Source of the DNA: a virus
DNA length: 23,308 nucleotides
IMG/VR virus record: IMGVR_UViG_3300035698_002267
Span: 1 to 23,308 of that record
Strand: one strand, 5' to 3'
The translations under genes and the position numbers were made by a program. Shown piece by piece: positions 6,863 to 14,411 of this stretch (positions are counted from its first letter, which is position 1; the number at the start of each line of letters is the position of its first letter). Under the pieces are notes generated by a model. That model was not told where the DNA came from. It saw nothing but the letters and a program-made list of their open reading frames with translations, and made no database searches.

Positions 6863-7783
6863 ATGGCAACAAAAAATTCATACCACGTTTCTAATGGAGG
6901 TGACCCAATAGAGGTTATTGACAAAGACGGAAACATACGAGGACAAGGAACATCTGGAACTACATATTATGTAGATGGAAACTCCGGTTCAGATGGGAAT
7001 AAGGGTAAAAGCTGGAGCAGAGCATTTAAAACGCTAGCTTATGCATTTGCAGCAAGTCACGCAGATATTGCCAGTGGTTCAAACCGTCGGGCACGCCGAA
7101 ACCGAATCTATATCGCTGGAGACAGCTTTATTGAAACACTAATAATCTTCCCACAGAAAACGGACGTTATTGGTGTAGGTTCAATGAACGGGTTTACGAA
7201 AACATCTATTGAAGGTAATCACGCACCAGTTAATGCTGGTATAGGATGCCGATTTTACAATATTCAATTTGAGCCAACAACAGCAGCAGACCTTATGACA
7301 CTTACGGGTGCTTGTTGGGGAGCAGAGTTTCACAACTGTGATTTCTTGGCTTACGGTTCAACTTCAACACTGACAGCTACTGGTGGTATTAAAACTACTG
7401 GCTGTAGAATGTTAACGGTTCAAGATTGCGAATTTTTAGGTACTTTTGCAAACGAATATATTGATATTGCAGCAGGAGCTATTGATGGAATGACAATCGT
7501 AGGAAACACAATGACTGGTGGTGCTGATAACGGTATCATGGTTTCTGGAACAGGAACTATAGTCACTGGACGAAGAGGAGTAATTGCGAACAACATGATT
7601 CAATGTGCTGACATCTTTATTGATGTTAACTCAACGAGTGTGTTTAACGTAATGAACAACACATGTATTAGTGGAGAAGCATTGGGGTCAGGCTCTTATG
7701 TTATCGACCTTACATTTGCTTGTAACAACGTAGTAACCGGAAACGATGTAAGTGCAACTATTCCAGTTGGGTCTTCATCATAA
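6863..7783 (+). CDS. Right-handed beta-helix protein in the head module
   Basis: A 306-residue protein of the pectate-lyase-like parallel beta-helix class. Residues 35-60 (YYVDGNSGSDGNKGKSWSRA, then FKTLAYA) match the common entry sequence of these helices (YYVD.N.GSD.N.G.SW..AF.TL..A). The rest shows rung-like repeats rich in Asn, Thr, Gly and Val (GMTIVGNTMTGGADNGIMV; GVIANNMIQCADIFIDVNST; FNVMNNTC). The first 32 residues (a VSNGGDPIEVIDKDGNIRGQ segment) precede the helix and may attach it to the virion. I see no convincing catalytic cluster, so binding or capsid dressing is more likely than polysaccharide cleavage. It lies directly downstream of the capsid gene, far from the fibre genes, which suggests a head-associated role. 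Confidence 0.7.
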   Translation: MATKNSYHVSNGGDPIEVIDKDGNIRGQGTSGTTYYVDGNSGSDGNKGKSWSRAFKTLAYAFAASHADIASGSNRRARRNRIYIAGDSFIETLIIFPQKTDVIGVGSMNGFTKTSIEGNHAPVNAGIGCRFYNIQFEPTTAADLMTLTGACWGAEFHNCDFLAYGSTSTLTATGGIKTTGCRMLTVQDCEFLGTFANEYIDIAAGAIDGMTIVGNTMTGGADNGIMVSGTGTIVTGRRGVIANNMIQCADIFIDVNSTSVFNVMNNTCISGEALGSGSYVIDLTFACNNVVTGNDVSATIPVGSSS

Positions 7784-7799
7784 TTTTAACCCCTAAACA

Positions 7800-8141
7800 A
7801 TGACAGACTTTACACAACAACTCACCAACTACTTAGGAGAACCATCAACACAAGGAGAGGTATCCATGGACGAGAAAGGAAAGAAGAAAGTAAAAAAACT
7901 CCCGGTCACCATCCGACGATGTGCTTACTTCGCACTACTGGATATAGCAGATCTACCAATGGGGCTTGAGAACAAGCTCAATAACGCGGAGTCACATCAA
8001 AAACGATACCATCTTATGAAAAAGATAGACGCAGACCCCGAAAATGTTGACTTAACTCCAGAAGAAAAGGAATTACTAATCACGCTTCTACCGTTACGGT
8101 TTGATGTTGTGATCGTAGGACAAATAATGGATTTACTATGA
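7800..8141 (+). CDS. Small phage protein, possible assembly factor
   Basis: A 113-residue protein between the beta-helix and neck genes, with the leader TTTTAACCCCTAAACA. The C-terminal half (RYHLMKKIDADPENVDLTPE, then EKELLITLLPLRFDVVIVGQ) follows a pattern I associate with small phage head/tail assembly proteins: a K-R-Y...KI helix, a D-L-T-x-E-E turn, then a VVGQ...LL ending. No named family can be given with certainty. Its stop overlaps the next start (ATGA), suggesting co-translation with the neck protein. Confidence 0.65.
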   Translation: MTDFTQQLTNYLGEPSTQGEVSMDEKGKKKVKKLPVTIRRCAYFALLDIADLPMGLENKLNNAESHQKRYHLMKKIDADPENVDLTPEEKELLITLLPLRFDVVIVGQIMDLL

Positions 8142-8914
8142 AATATACAGCCTTCGCACAACTTTTCAGAGAAAAAGCACTAGGTCAAAATGACACCACT
8201 GCTATTTCAACCGCAACCATCTCGGCGTATGCTAATCTTGCAAAAGATAGACTCGCTAGAGAGATAGTTACACACGCCAGTAATGGAGCAGGATACTTCT
8301 CGTTCGACCTAACCACCGATTTAGTGGAAGATCAGAGGGAGTATGCCTTCCCGGGTGATGTGGTGAAAAACTTGATAATGGTGCAGGCTTATATTGACAG
8401 CAAATGGCGCCGAGTATATCCATTTGATGTAAATACCTACCGCGTGGCTGGTAACACGGATAAGCCTTATTACGGTTTTCAGCCAACGGAGTCCTTTTCG
8501 GGCGCCACAACGGATGAGACAACTATCACGGAGCAATTCTCTGATACATATCCCCAGTTCTTTGAAGATGGGAGAACAATTACAATTTACTCAGAAACGA
8601 TTGATGCTGTAACGGCGGGGCTAAAGCTAAAAGCATTAATCTATCCAAAAGATTACGAAGACACAGACTGGAGCCTTACGGATGATATGTCTGCTCGCTC
8701 TACCACAACAAGCACAGCGATGCCTAGGCAGTCACACGATGTCCTTCTGACAAAGGCAGTCATAGATTACAAGGAAACCAAAGGAATAGCCTTGACTGCT
8801 TTTGAGATGACTTATAACGACCAGCTGAGGGAGTTGTTTAGCTCACTTAGTGATATAAACGACGACGAGGCAATCACAGCCGTGACTCCGCTGGAGGACG
8901 GATATAATTTTTAA
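8138..8914 (+). CDS. Head-tail adaptor (neck) protein
   Basis: A 258-residue protein, likely the ring that binds under the portal and closes the head. The N-terminal helices (TISAYANLAKDRLAREIVTH) are followed by LVEDQREYAFPGDVVKNLIM, the D/Q-R-x-Y-x-x-P-x-D-V pattern found in many phage neck adaptors. A beta-rich insert and the late helix RQSHDVLLTKAVIDYKETKG complete that architecture. Its rank after the capsid gene corresponds to gp4 of P22-like phages. The four-base overlap with the preceding gene supports an operon. The name rests on pattern and position; another neck component cannot be excluded. Confidence 0.6.
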   Translation: MKYTAFAQLFREKALGQNDTTAISTATISAYANLAKDRLAREIVTHASNGAGYFSFDLTTDLVEDQREYAFPGDVVKNLIMVQAYIDSKWRRVYPFDVNTYRVAGNTDKPYYGFQPTESFSGATTDETTITEQFSDTYPQFFEDGRTITIYSETIDAVTAGLKLKALIYPKDYEDTDWSLTDDMSARSTTTSTAMPRQSHDVLLTKAVIDYKETKGIALTAFEMTYNDQLRELFSSLSDINDDEAITAVTPLEDGYNF

Positions 8915-8923
8915 TCATTAAAG

Positions 8924-9472
8924 ATGAAAGCAAAACTATCAACTAGAGACAATGTCCGGATTGTCCACCTCAGAAATGGACACAAGCAGGAAGTCTTCCA
9001 ACATAACTGGTTGGGGCGATTATTCATGCGTGCAGGAATAGATAATAAATCATCACTATTTGGAAAACCTGTTCTTGAGATGAATATCTGGAACCAAATA
9101 ACAACCGCGGGGAAAGCAGCGGCACCAGACAGGCTTTCAGGCATCACAGCGATGGCAGCATTTACATATGTTGCGGTGGGGACAGGGACCACACCAGTTG
9201 ATCCCGCAGACACAACATTGACGGCAGAAATAGAAGACAGCGGTCTTGTTAGAACAACGGGAACTGTTTCAGCTGAAACAACAACTACCACTGATGATAC
9301 AGCACAGGTGTTATATAAATGGGAATCAATCACCGACACAAAAGCTGTTACAGAAGCAGGATTATTCAACGCCTCTTCTGCGGGAACAATGGTTGCTAAC
9401 CAGGTTTTTTCTGCAATCAACGTAGTAAGCGGGGACACATTACAGATTACGTGGAAAATTGATTTTAGCTAA
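8924..9472 (+). CDS. Virion structural protein, beta-rich
   Basis: A 182-residue protein of a type I recognise from many phage late regions but without a settled function. Residues 81-182 run TYVAVGTGTTPVDPADTTL, a Thr-rich stretch, AVTEAGLFNASSAGTMVANQ, then VFSAINVVSGDTLQITWKID. The block GTGTT...TEAGLFNA...FSAINVVSGD.LQITW is the family signature. It is probably a tail or surface beta-sandwich. The N-terminal 60 residues contain basic and aromatic residues (HNWLGRLFMRAG) and could be the virion attachment part. The gene is 2 nt from the next, a jelly-roll/stalk protein, so the two are likely made together. Confidence 0.65.
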   Translation: MKAKLSTRDNVRIVHLRNGHKQEVFQHNWLGRLFMRAGIDNKSSLFGKPVLEMNIWNQITTAGKAAAPDRLSGITAMAAFTYVAVGTGTTPVDPADTTLTAEIEDSGLVRTTGTVSAETTTTTDDTAQVLYKWESITDTKAVTEAGLFNASSAGTMVANQVFSAINVVSGDTLQITWKIDFS

Positions 9473-9474
9473 TC

Positions 9475-10467
9475 ATGACAACAACCAGCTTCTCAAAATC
9501 AGCTTCATACTATGGCTATGCCCAGCGCGCAGAGACCTGGCATGAGGTGCCAAATGTTCCAGAAGATAACTGGGACCGCTTGCGTAGCAATGATGGTACG
9601 AGCAGCTCTACATCAGTCTTCAGGGCTGGGTGGTATGAAGGAGATTCATATGACAGATGGATGAATAGGGCGTTTGTGGCTTTTGACACATCAGCACTAC
9701 CAGACGGAGCAGTGATAAGCGCTGCCTACGTAAGAGTATCTGGAACCTGTACCGCACAAAACGAAGCCGGTGATTTCTGTATTTGCTCAGGAACTCAACC
9801 GAGCACTGTTATCACGGCAAATTACCAAGGACACGTTACAACAACAAAGTATGGTACCTGGGATGGGAGTGCCGGTGCACAAGTTATGACAAATGATGAC
9901 TTCACGCTTGATGCAACGGGTCGGGCGGCAATAAGCAAAACGGGTTATACGAAATTTTGTTTTAGACACGAAGACGACCAGGATGATGACTACACACACA
10001 TGAGTGCTGATGATCATAACTACATAACACTAACCTCATTAACATTGTATGTCACCTATCATGCCGCAGAGACAAAATCCCTCACAGAATCGATGTCTAT
10101 GGGTGATTCTATTTCGAAGGCCATTGCCATTATTAAAGAAGAGTCAATAAGCCTCACTGCTTGGATAGTGGGACACGGGGATAATTACGCAAAAGAATTA
10201 ACAGGATCACTAACTATCGCTGCGACCCTTATAACAAGCCATCTTAGGAATTTTAGCAAGATCCTAACAGAGTCGTTGATAATGGGTGTTGGTATTAAAA
10301 AGTGGGTAAACGGGATACTTGCAGATATTTGGGCAAAGGTCGCCAAGACAACCGCGTCCTGGGTCAAAGGTGCAATGACCAGTGCAACCTGGACTAAAAC
10401 CGCAACGACAGAAGCAACCTGGTCTAAAGAAGAGAAACCTCTGGCAGACGATCCAGAGTGGAGTTAA
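9475..10467 (+). CDS. Two-part display protein: jelly-roll-like head on a repetitive stalk
   Basis: A 330-residue protein. Residues 1-197 form a beta-rich head: the segment RAFVAFDTSALPDGAVISAA and the closing strands YITLTSLTLYVTYH resemble DNRLRE/CBM-type jelly-roll domains that often bind sugars. Residues 199-275 switch to a repeat built on L-T-E-S (ETKSLTESMSMGDSISK at 199-215; ILTESLIMGVGIKKW at 263-277). The end (279-320) carries W-x-K units about ten residues apart (IWAKV, SWVKG, TWTKT, TWSKE). The same C-terminal plan occurs in the propeller protein two genes downstream, whose head is unrelated. Likely a virion surface or adhesion protein, with the head for binding and the stalk for attachment. 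Binding target unknown. Confidence 0.65.
   Translation: MTTTSFSKSASYYGYAQRAETWHEVPNVPEDNWDRLRSNDGTSSSTSVFRAGWYEGDSYDRWMNRAFVAFDTSALPDGAVISAAYVRVSGTCTAQNEAGDFCICSGTQPSTVITANYQGHVTTTKYGTWDGSAGAQVMTNDDFTLDATGRAAISKTGYTKFCFRHEDDQDDDYTHMSADDHNYITLTSLTLYVTYHAAETKSLTESMSMGDSISKAIAIIKEESISLTAWIVGHGDNYAKELTGSLTIAATLITSHLRNFSKILTESLIMGVGIKKWVNGILADIWAKVAKTTASWVKGAMTSATWTKTATTEATWSKEEKPLADDPEWS
10069..10425 (+). repeat. LTES/W-K stalk region, copy A (coding repeat)
   Basis: The C-terminal part of the jelly-roll display protein. LTES-like units occur at residues 203-206, 222-225 (KEES), 242-245 (LTGS) and 264-267, about 20 residues apart, then four W-x-K units. It aligns by eye with copy B (11995-12411), both at the opening ETK-LTES-S-GDSI-K and at the closing ILTE...MG...IW-K...TTAS-W-K. 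Confidence 0.65.
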
Positions 10468-10481
10468 TTAACAACCACATA

Positions 10482-11195
10482 ATGAATAAATTAAAAAAAG
10501 GCGAATACGGCGCACAGCCATTCAACATCATACAGGAGTCAGAGATACTGTCTAAAGCAGACATTGACTCATTATTACCTTTAACAGAGGAACTTCAAGA
10601 GACTTTTAAGAAGTCACAAGTGTTTAGAACAAGAACAGAGATGGAGGTTTCTGTGTTAAACGATATAAAACACCCTACACATGCTTCTAAGTATTGGCAA
10701 GCAGTACGAGAACAGAATGTAATGTTTACGGAGATGGTTATGCTGTCTTATGAATACAGGAAAAACGCAATCGAGATAAAGAAGCTACAAAGAGACATAC
10801 AAGCAGAGCAAGATGATTTAGAACGAGAATTAACACAAATAGAGATAGAGAAGAAGTTGTTTATACAGAAGGGACAAGAAAAAGTAGCAAAAGACAGAAT
10901 TAGAGAAATTAATGAATGGTCTGATATAAAAGCAAGGGAAGCAAAACACATGACGGCTACCGAGTTAGGTAGCGTTGACAATCATCAGTTAGTGAGTTAC
11001 ACAAAACGATGGTTGCGTCAAGCAGCTACAGCAGGGAACAGTGGTTCTCCGTCTGAGAATCAAAACCTAAGGGGACAGCTTAACGCCGGGCTAATGGCAT
11101 GTAGGGAACAAGGAATACTAGAGGAGGTGTTAAAGGATGCACCAGAGAAGATAAAAGCCGAAGTAGAAAAACAATATTTACAACTAAAAGACTAA
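10482..11195 (+). CDS. Helical coiled-coil protein between the two display genes
   Basis: A 237-residue protein, mostly helical. The frame also opens at a GTG at 10458 inside the previous gene, but the ATG at 10482 follows TTAATTAACAACCACATA, the usual start context here, so it is preferred. The central segment (EIKKLQRDIQAEQDDLEREL and on to about residue 140) is a strong heptad-type coiled coil, followed by a mixed charged region and a helical C-terminus ending KAEVEKQYLQLKD. I recognise no family. Sitting between two genes that share a stalk, and 1 nt before the second, it may bind that stalk or help it trimerise, but this is inference from position only. Confidence 0.75.
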   Translation: MNKLKKGEYGAQPFNIIQESEILSKADIDSLLPLTEELQETFKKSQVFRTRTEMEVSVLNDIKHPTHASKYWQAVREQNVMFTEMVMLSYEYRKNAIEIKKLQRDIQAEQDDLERELTQIEIEKKLFIQKGQEKVAKDRIREINEWSDIKAREAKHMTATELGSVDNHQLVSYTKRWLRQAATAGNSGSPSENQNLRGQLNAGLMACREQGILEEVLKDAPEKIKAEVEKQYLQLKD

Positions 11196-11196
11196 C

Positions 11197-12414
11197 ATGG
11201 CAGGTACATGGTCCTCTGGCGGAAACTTAGCTACAGCGAGATATGGTCTCGGTGGCTGTGGAACCCAAACCGCAGGATTATCATTTGGTGGTTATGCGGG
11301 GTCTGACTCAGCAGTAACGGAGGAATATAATGGTTCTTCGTGGTCGGCTGGGGGAAATTTATCAACAGCGAGACGGTTCTTATCTGGCGCGGGAACCCAA
11401 ACTGCCGGGTTATCATTTGGTGGTTATGCTGGTGATAGATTCGTAACAGAAGAATACGACGGAAGTAGTTGGAGTGCTGGAGGAAATTTAGCAGATGGTA
11501 GGTCTTATACTGGTGGATGCGGAACTCAAACCGCTGGGTTATCATTTGGTGGAACCGTTGGAGCTGTATCTAATAAAACAGAAGAATATAACGGAACAGC
11601 ATGGTCTGCTGGAGGTAATTTAGCTACAGCAAGGTCTGATCTAGCTGGGGCAGGAACCCAAACAGCTGGGTTATCAATCGGTGGATACACTACGGCAAAT
11701 ACTAATAAAACAGAAGAATATAATGGAACAGCTTGGTCGAGTGGCGGAAACTTAGCCACATCAAGAAAACAATTAGCTGGAGCTGGAACCCAAACCGCTG
11801 GGTTATCATTCGGTGGAAGGGTGGTATCAGCGGTAGCCACAACAGAAGAATATAACGGAACAGCGTGGTCTGCGGGGGGAGCGTTGTCTACGGCTAGATA
11901 CGCTATGGGTGGTGCCGGAACTCAGGCGGCTGGGTTATCGTTTGGTGGTGTTATTTCTACCACATCAGCTATAACAGAAGAATATTCACAAGGAGAAACA
12001 AAAACATTAACAGAATCCTTTTCATTGGGGGATAGTATATATAAGGGGGCAGCCGTGATAAAAACAGAATCACTAACAATGGGGGCAACATTTAGCGGCC
12101 TTTTAATATTCTTAAAGGTATTAACAGAATCTATTACAATCTTTGATAGTGTGATAAAGTCCGCCGGGTTTAACAGGATTCTAACAGAAGCTATTTCGAT
12201 GGCAGGGAATGTGTATAAAGGGGCTGGGAAAGCCTTATCAGGCGCTATTACAATGGCAGCCAATGCGGTGGCGGGTCTTGAATACTCAAGGATCCTTACA
12301 GAGACTATTACAATGGGAAACAAGCTAGGGAGAAAAATAAATGGGCAGCTACAAAGTATATGGACTAAGATAACGACAACAGCGTCTATTTGGACTAAAA
12401 CACCTAAAACATGA
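11197..12414 (+). CDS. Six-repeat kelch-like propeller on a repetitive stalk
   Basis: A 405-residue protein. Residues 1-264 are six copies of a unit of about 44 residues with the consensus W-S-A-G-G-N-L-x-T-A-R, G-A-G-T-Q-T-A-G-L-S-F-G-G, a variable stretch of 5-9 residues, then T-E-E-Y-N-G. Kelch-like repeats with this consensus form beta-propeller blades, and six is a complete ring. Residues 267-405 are the LTES-type stalk (LTES or variants near 271, 289, 309, 329, 347 and 367), ending in IWTK and ASIWTK. The stalk is homologous to that of the jelly-roll protein two genes upstream. The start follows directly on the coiled-coil gene (GACTAACATG), and the stop overlaps the next gene by four bases. 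Likely a receptor- or glycan-binding virion protein; the ligand is unknown. Confidence 0.75.
   Translation: MAGTWSSGGNLATARYGLGGCGTQTAGLSFGGYAGSDSAVTEEYNGSSWSAGGNLSTARRFLSGAGTQTAGLSFGGYAGDRFVTEEYDGSSWSAGGNLADGRSYTGGCGTQTAGLSFGGTVGAVSNKTEEYNGTAWSAGGNLATARSDLAGAGTQTAGLSIGGYTTANTNKTEEYNGTAWSSGGNLATSRKQLAGAGTQTAGLSFGGRVVSAVATTEEYNGTAWSAGGALSTARYAMGGAGTQAAGLSFGGVISTTSAITEEYSQGETKTLTESFSLGDSIYKGAAVIKTESLTMGATFSGLLIFLKVLTESITIFDSVIKSAGFNRILTEAISMAGNVYKGAGKALSGAITMAANAVAGLEYSRILTETITMGNKLGRKINGQLQSIWTKITTTASIWTKTPKT
11209..11985 (+). repeat. Six tandem kelch-type coding repeats (about 135 bp each)
   Basis: Near-identical DNA blocks such as GGGTTATCATTTGGTGG and GAAGAATATAA recur at about 135-bp spacing within the propeller gene. 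Identity is high enough at the DNA level for recombination between blades. The stretches between the GLSFGG and TEEY blocks differ in every copy. Confidence 0.85.
11995..12411 (+). repeat. LTES/W-K stalk region, copy B (coding repeat)
   Basis: The C-terminal stalk of the propeller protein. It has six LTES-like units about 18-20 residues apart, against four in copy A, and fewer W-K units at the end (two, against four). The difference in unit number suggests that stalk length changes by gain or loss of units. Confidence 0.65.
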
Positions 12415-14039
12415 GAAACTGGAATCTAGGCGGTATCGGGGCCAGTAAAAGACAAGGGAGTGATAATGCAAGCTACACTCTCATTAATTGCGATATACAT
12501 GGTGATCCGGGGGTGTTAAAATGCCACCCCACAGTGGAGACAGATGGATCAAGCGGTGATCCGCCGGACGAAGCGATTGTGTCCATAGTAGAGGTAACAG
12601 AGGGGGATACAGACATCCCTGCTTCATACCACTTCGGTATTGGGGGAACTGTTTGGAAACGAACCAGGGCAGATGTATGGTCTGAGTTAGGAACCATATC
12701 GGAAGGGACTGAGTATGGGGCAATAAATGACGCGAAACTATTTGATGGAGATATTTATTATTCAATGCAAAGGAGGATCGGTAAGTATACACCAAACACT
12801 ACCTGGGCGTCAGCAAGAGATGACGACTTTGCTGCTATAGAGTTCGACTTAGAACATCCTTTACTGGTTGTGCAAAACGATTTATATGCAGGTCACACCA
12901 ATCATATAGGAAAGATAACCCCGTCGTGGCAAGCTGCTACAACAGGATTTCTTGATACTGATGATGCAGCCGATCAAGAGGGAACACCCAATATAGTACG
13001 AATCCCTGCAACAGGGCATGGCCTGGTTGCTGGAGACAGTATAATCATAACGCTAACGACTAACTATAACGGAAACTTTGTTGTTAAAAACGTATCAGAC
13101 CTAGATCACTTTGACATAGAGTCTGCTTTTGAGACAGAGACATTTGCAGACACTGATGTATTCACTGTCCAAATGCCAAACGCCTTATTATTTGAAGACG
13201 GATATGTGGTGGAGTCGTTAGGACAAATGAGTCGCTACTTAATAGTGGGCGCTCATAAGATGGGAGCACCCGTAAATTCTATTATAGGATTTGCAAAGAT
13301 CTTTAAGTGGGATCTAGTGAGTAATACCTATTCATCAGAACAAGAACTAAAAGACACAGGGATCAGCGCCATGATTGAGTACAATGGAGGGCTGCTTCTG
13401 AGTGTGGGCTTAGACGGAGACCTGTATAGCTATGACGGGAACTTCGCCACTAAGTTTAAAAAAATACCAAACACAACTGCTGGGGCTACAAAGATCAGAA
13501 AGAATGCCTGGAGCGCGTGGAAGGGACAGACATTATTAGGGGTAGGCGGAACCAAGGGGATATATTCCCTCGGGTCTTTTGATGCAGGATATCCCGAGGT
13601 ATTAAGCCGCCCGATAACACTGGGGTCAGCAATTGCTAATTCCGATATATACAGTATATCACGGGTGTCAGGCGAGGCGGAAGGTGTTTACTCAGAATCA
13701 CTCCTAATGTCCTATAAGATAGGTGTTGGAGACTATTTCAAGAAACTATCAACCGACCTAGGCACAGCAGAGACTGAATCAATGCTTATGCCGCTCGTGG
13801 ATAGCAAGGGTCGCAAGGTCACGCCGAGCCCGCGGGTGGAATACGAGAGTTATCCGTCAGGAACGACGATAGCACTCTATGCATCCATAAACAGGGGCGC
13901 ATATGCTGCGCTTACACTCGAAAAAACAGTGGAGAACGTGCTAACTAGCAGAACCATAACAAACGCGCGAGAGATCCAGTATAAACTCGTTTTAACGCCT
14001 AATGGCGCAAGTACTCCTATAATTGAATTCTATGGATAA
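12411..14039 (+). CDS. Tail hub-like structural protein
   Basis: A 542-residue beta-rich protein whose ATG overlaps the propeller gene's stop (ATGA). The N-terminus (GGIGASKRQGSDNASYTLIN) and the repeated short strands across residues 70-190 resemble podovirus hub or stabilisation proteins that fold as propellers. Residues around 192-248 (RIPATGHGLVAGDSIIITL, then TNYNGNFVVKNVSDLDHFDI) match a small beta domain that recurs in phage tail proteins: GHGL-GD-I-NYNG-F-V-D-FDI. The C-terminal part is a beta-sandwich-like region ending IIEFYG. By rank it corresponds to the gp10-type hub of P22. No enzymatic motif is seen. Identity as hub against another tail component is uncertain. Confidence 0.55.
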   Translation: MRNWNLGGIGASKRQGSDNASYTLINCDIHGDPGVLKCHPTVETDGSSGDPPDEAIVSIVEVTEGDTDIPASYHFGIGGTVWKRTRADVWSELGTISEGTEYGAINDAKLFDGDIYYSMQRRIGKYTPNTTWASARDDDFAAIEFDLEHPLLVVQNDLYAGHTNHIGKITPSWQAATTGFLDTDDAADQEGTPNIVRIPATGHGLVAGDSIIITLTTNYNGNFVVKNVSDLDHFDIESAFETETFADTDVFTVQMPNALLFEDGYVVESLGQMSRYLIVGAHKMGAPVNSIIGFAKIFKWDLVSNTYSSEQELKDTGISAMIEYNGGLLLSVGLDGDLYSYDGNFATKFKKIPNTTAGATKIRKNAWSAWKGQTLLGVGGTKGIYSLGSFDAGYPEVLSRPITLGSAIANSDIYSISRVSGEAEGVYSESLLMSYKIGVGDYFKKLSTDLGTAETESMLMPLVDSKGRKVTPSPRVEYESYPSGTTIALYASINRGAYAALTLEKTVENVLTSRTITNAREIQYKLVLTPNGASTPIIEFYG

Positions 14040-14367
14040 CTTATTCCCGCAACCGCAGCCAGATGGAGGCCTTAATGTTCGCTCGGTACAGATAACTGAG
14101 CCAGATGGTGTACGAGAACAGGTGTCTGTAGTAACGGGCGACTATCAAATGATTAGAAATGATAGATATATAGTGTGTAACACCGCTGCAGTTGCAACGG
14201 TTACACTCGCAGATGTAGATATAGGAAAAGCAGTCACAATAACGAGCAAGAATAGTGATACGATCACTATAGCCGGGGGAAATCACTTAATAGACGGCGC
14301 AGCAAGTACTTCAACCACGACCGCTAAGAGTTTTTTCTTCGCGAGCAACCAGTGGAATGAAATATAA
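14032..14367 (+). CDS. Small fibre-tip-like structural protein
   Basis: A 111-residue protein starting at an ATG that overlaps the hub gene by 8 nt; an upstream TTG at 14023 in the same frame is less likely. The second half (YIVCNTAAVATVTLADVDIG, KAVTITSKNSDTITIAGGNH, LIDGA) is a small beta-domain typical of fibre C-terminal tips: a D/N-x-Y-x-V-x-C-T strand, a G-K-x-x-T-I-x-x-K hairpin, and an x-I-D-G turn. The last gene of the window reaches the first strand of the same kind of domain (DYQVECTA) as it is cut off. A short tail-tip or plug role is possible. Confidence 0.6.
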   Translation: MDNLFPQPQPDGGLNVRSVQITEPDGVREQVSVVTGDYQMIRNDRYIVCNTAAVATVTLADVDIGKAVTITSKNSDTITIAGGNHLIDGAASTSTTTAKSFFFASNQWNEI

Positions 14368-14411
14368 AAACGTAGTATTATACAATTACGAGCTGAAATA
14401 AACCATTAACA

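Noticed and set aside
8911-9438. Minus-strand frame of 175 codons opposite the beta-rich structural gene
   Set aside because: Val/Ser/Ala-rich antisense of a Thr/Ala-rich gene. The + strand protein has a recognisable family pattern.
11209-11985. Regularly spaced DNA repeats that could suggest a CRISPR array
   Set aside because: The spacing (about 135 bp), continuous open frame and protein-level consensus show coding propeller repeats.
9475-12414. Diversity-generating retroelement acting on the display proteins
   Set aside because: No reverse transcriptase gene or template repeat is present in the window. Blade variation fits duplication and recombination.
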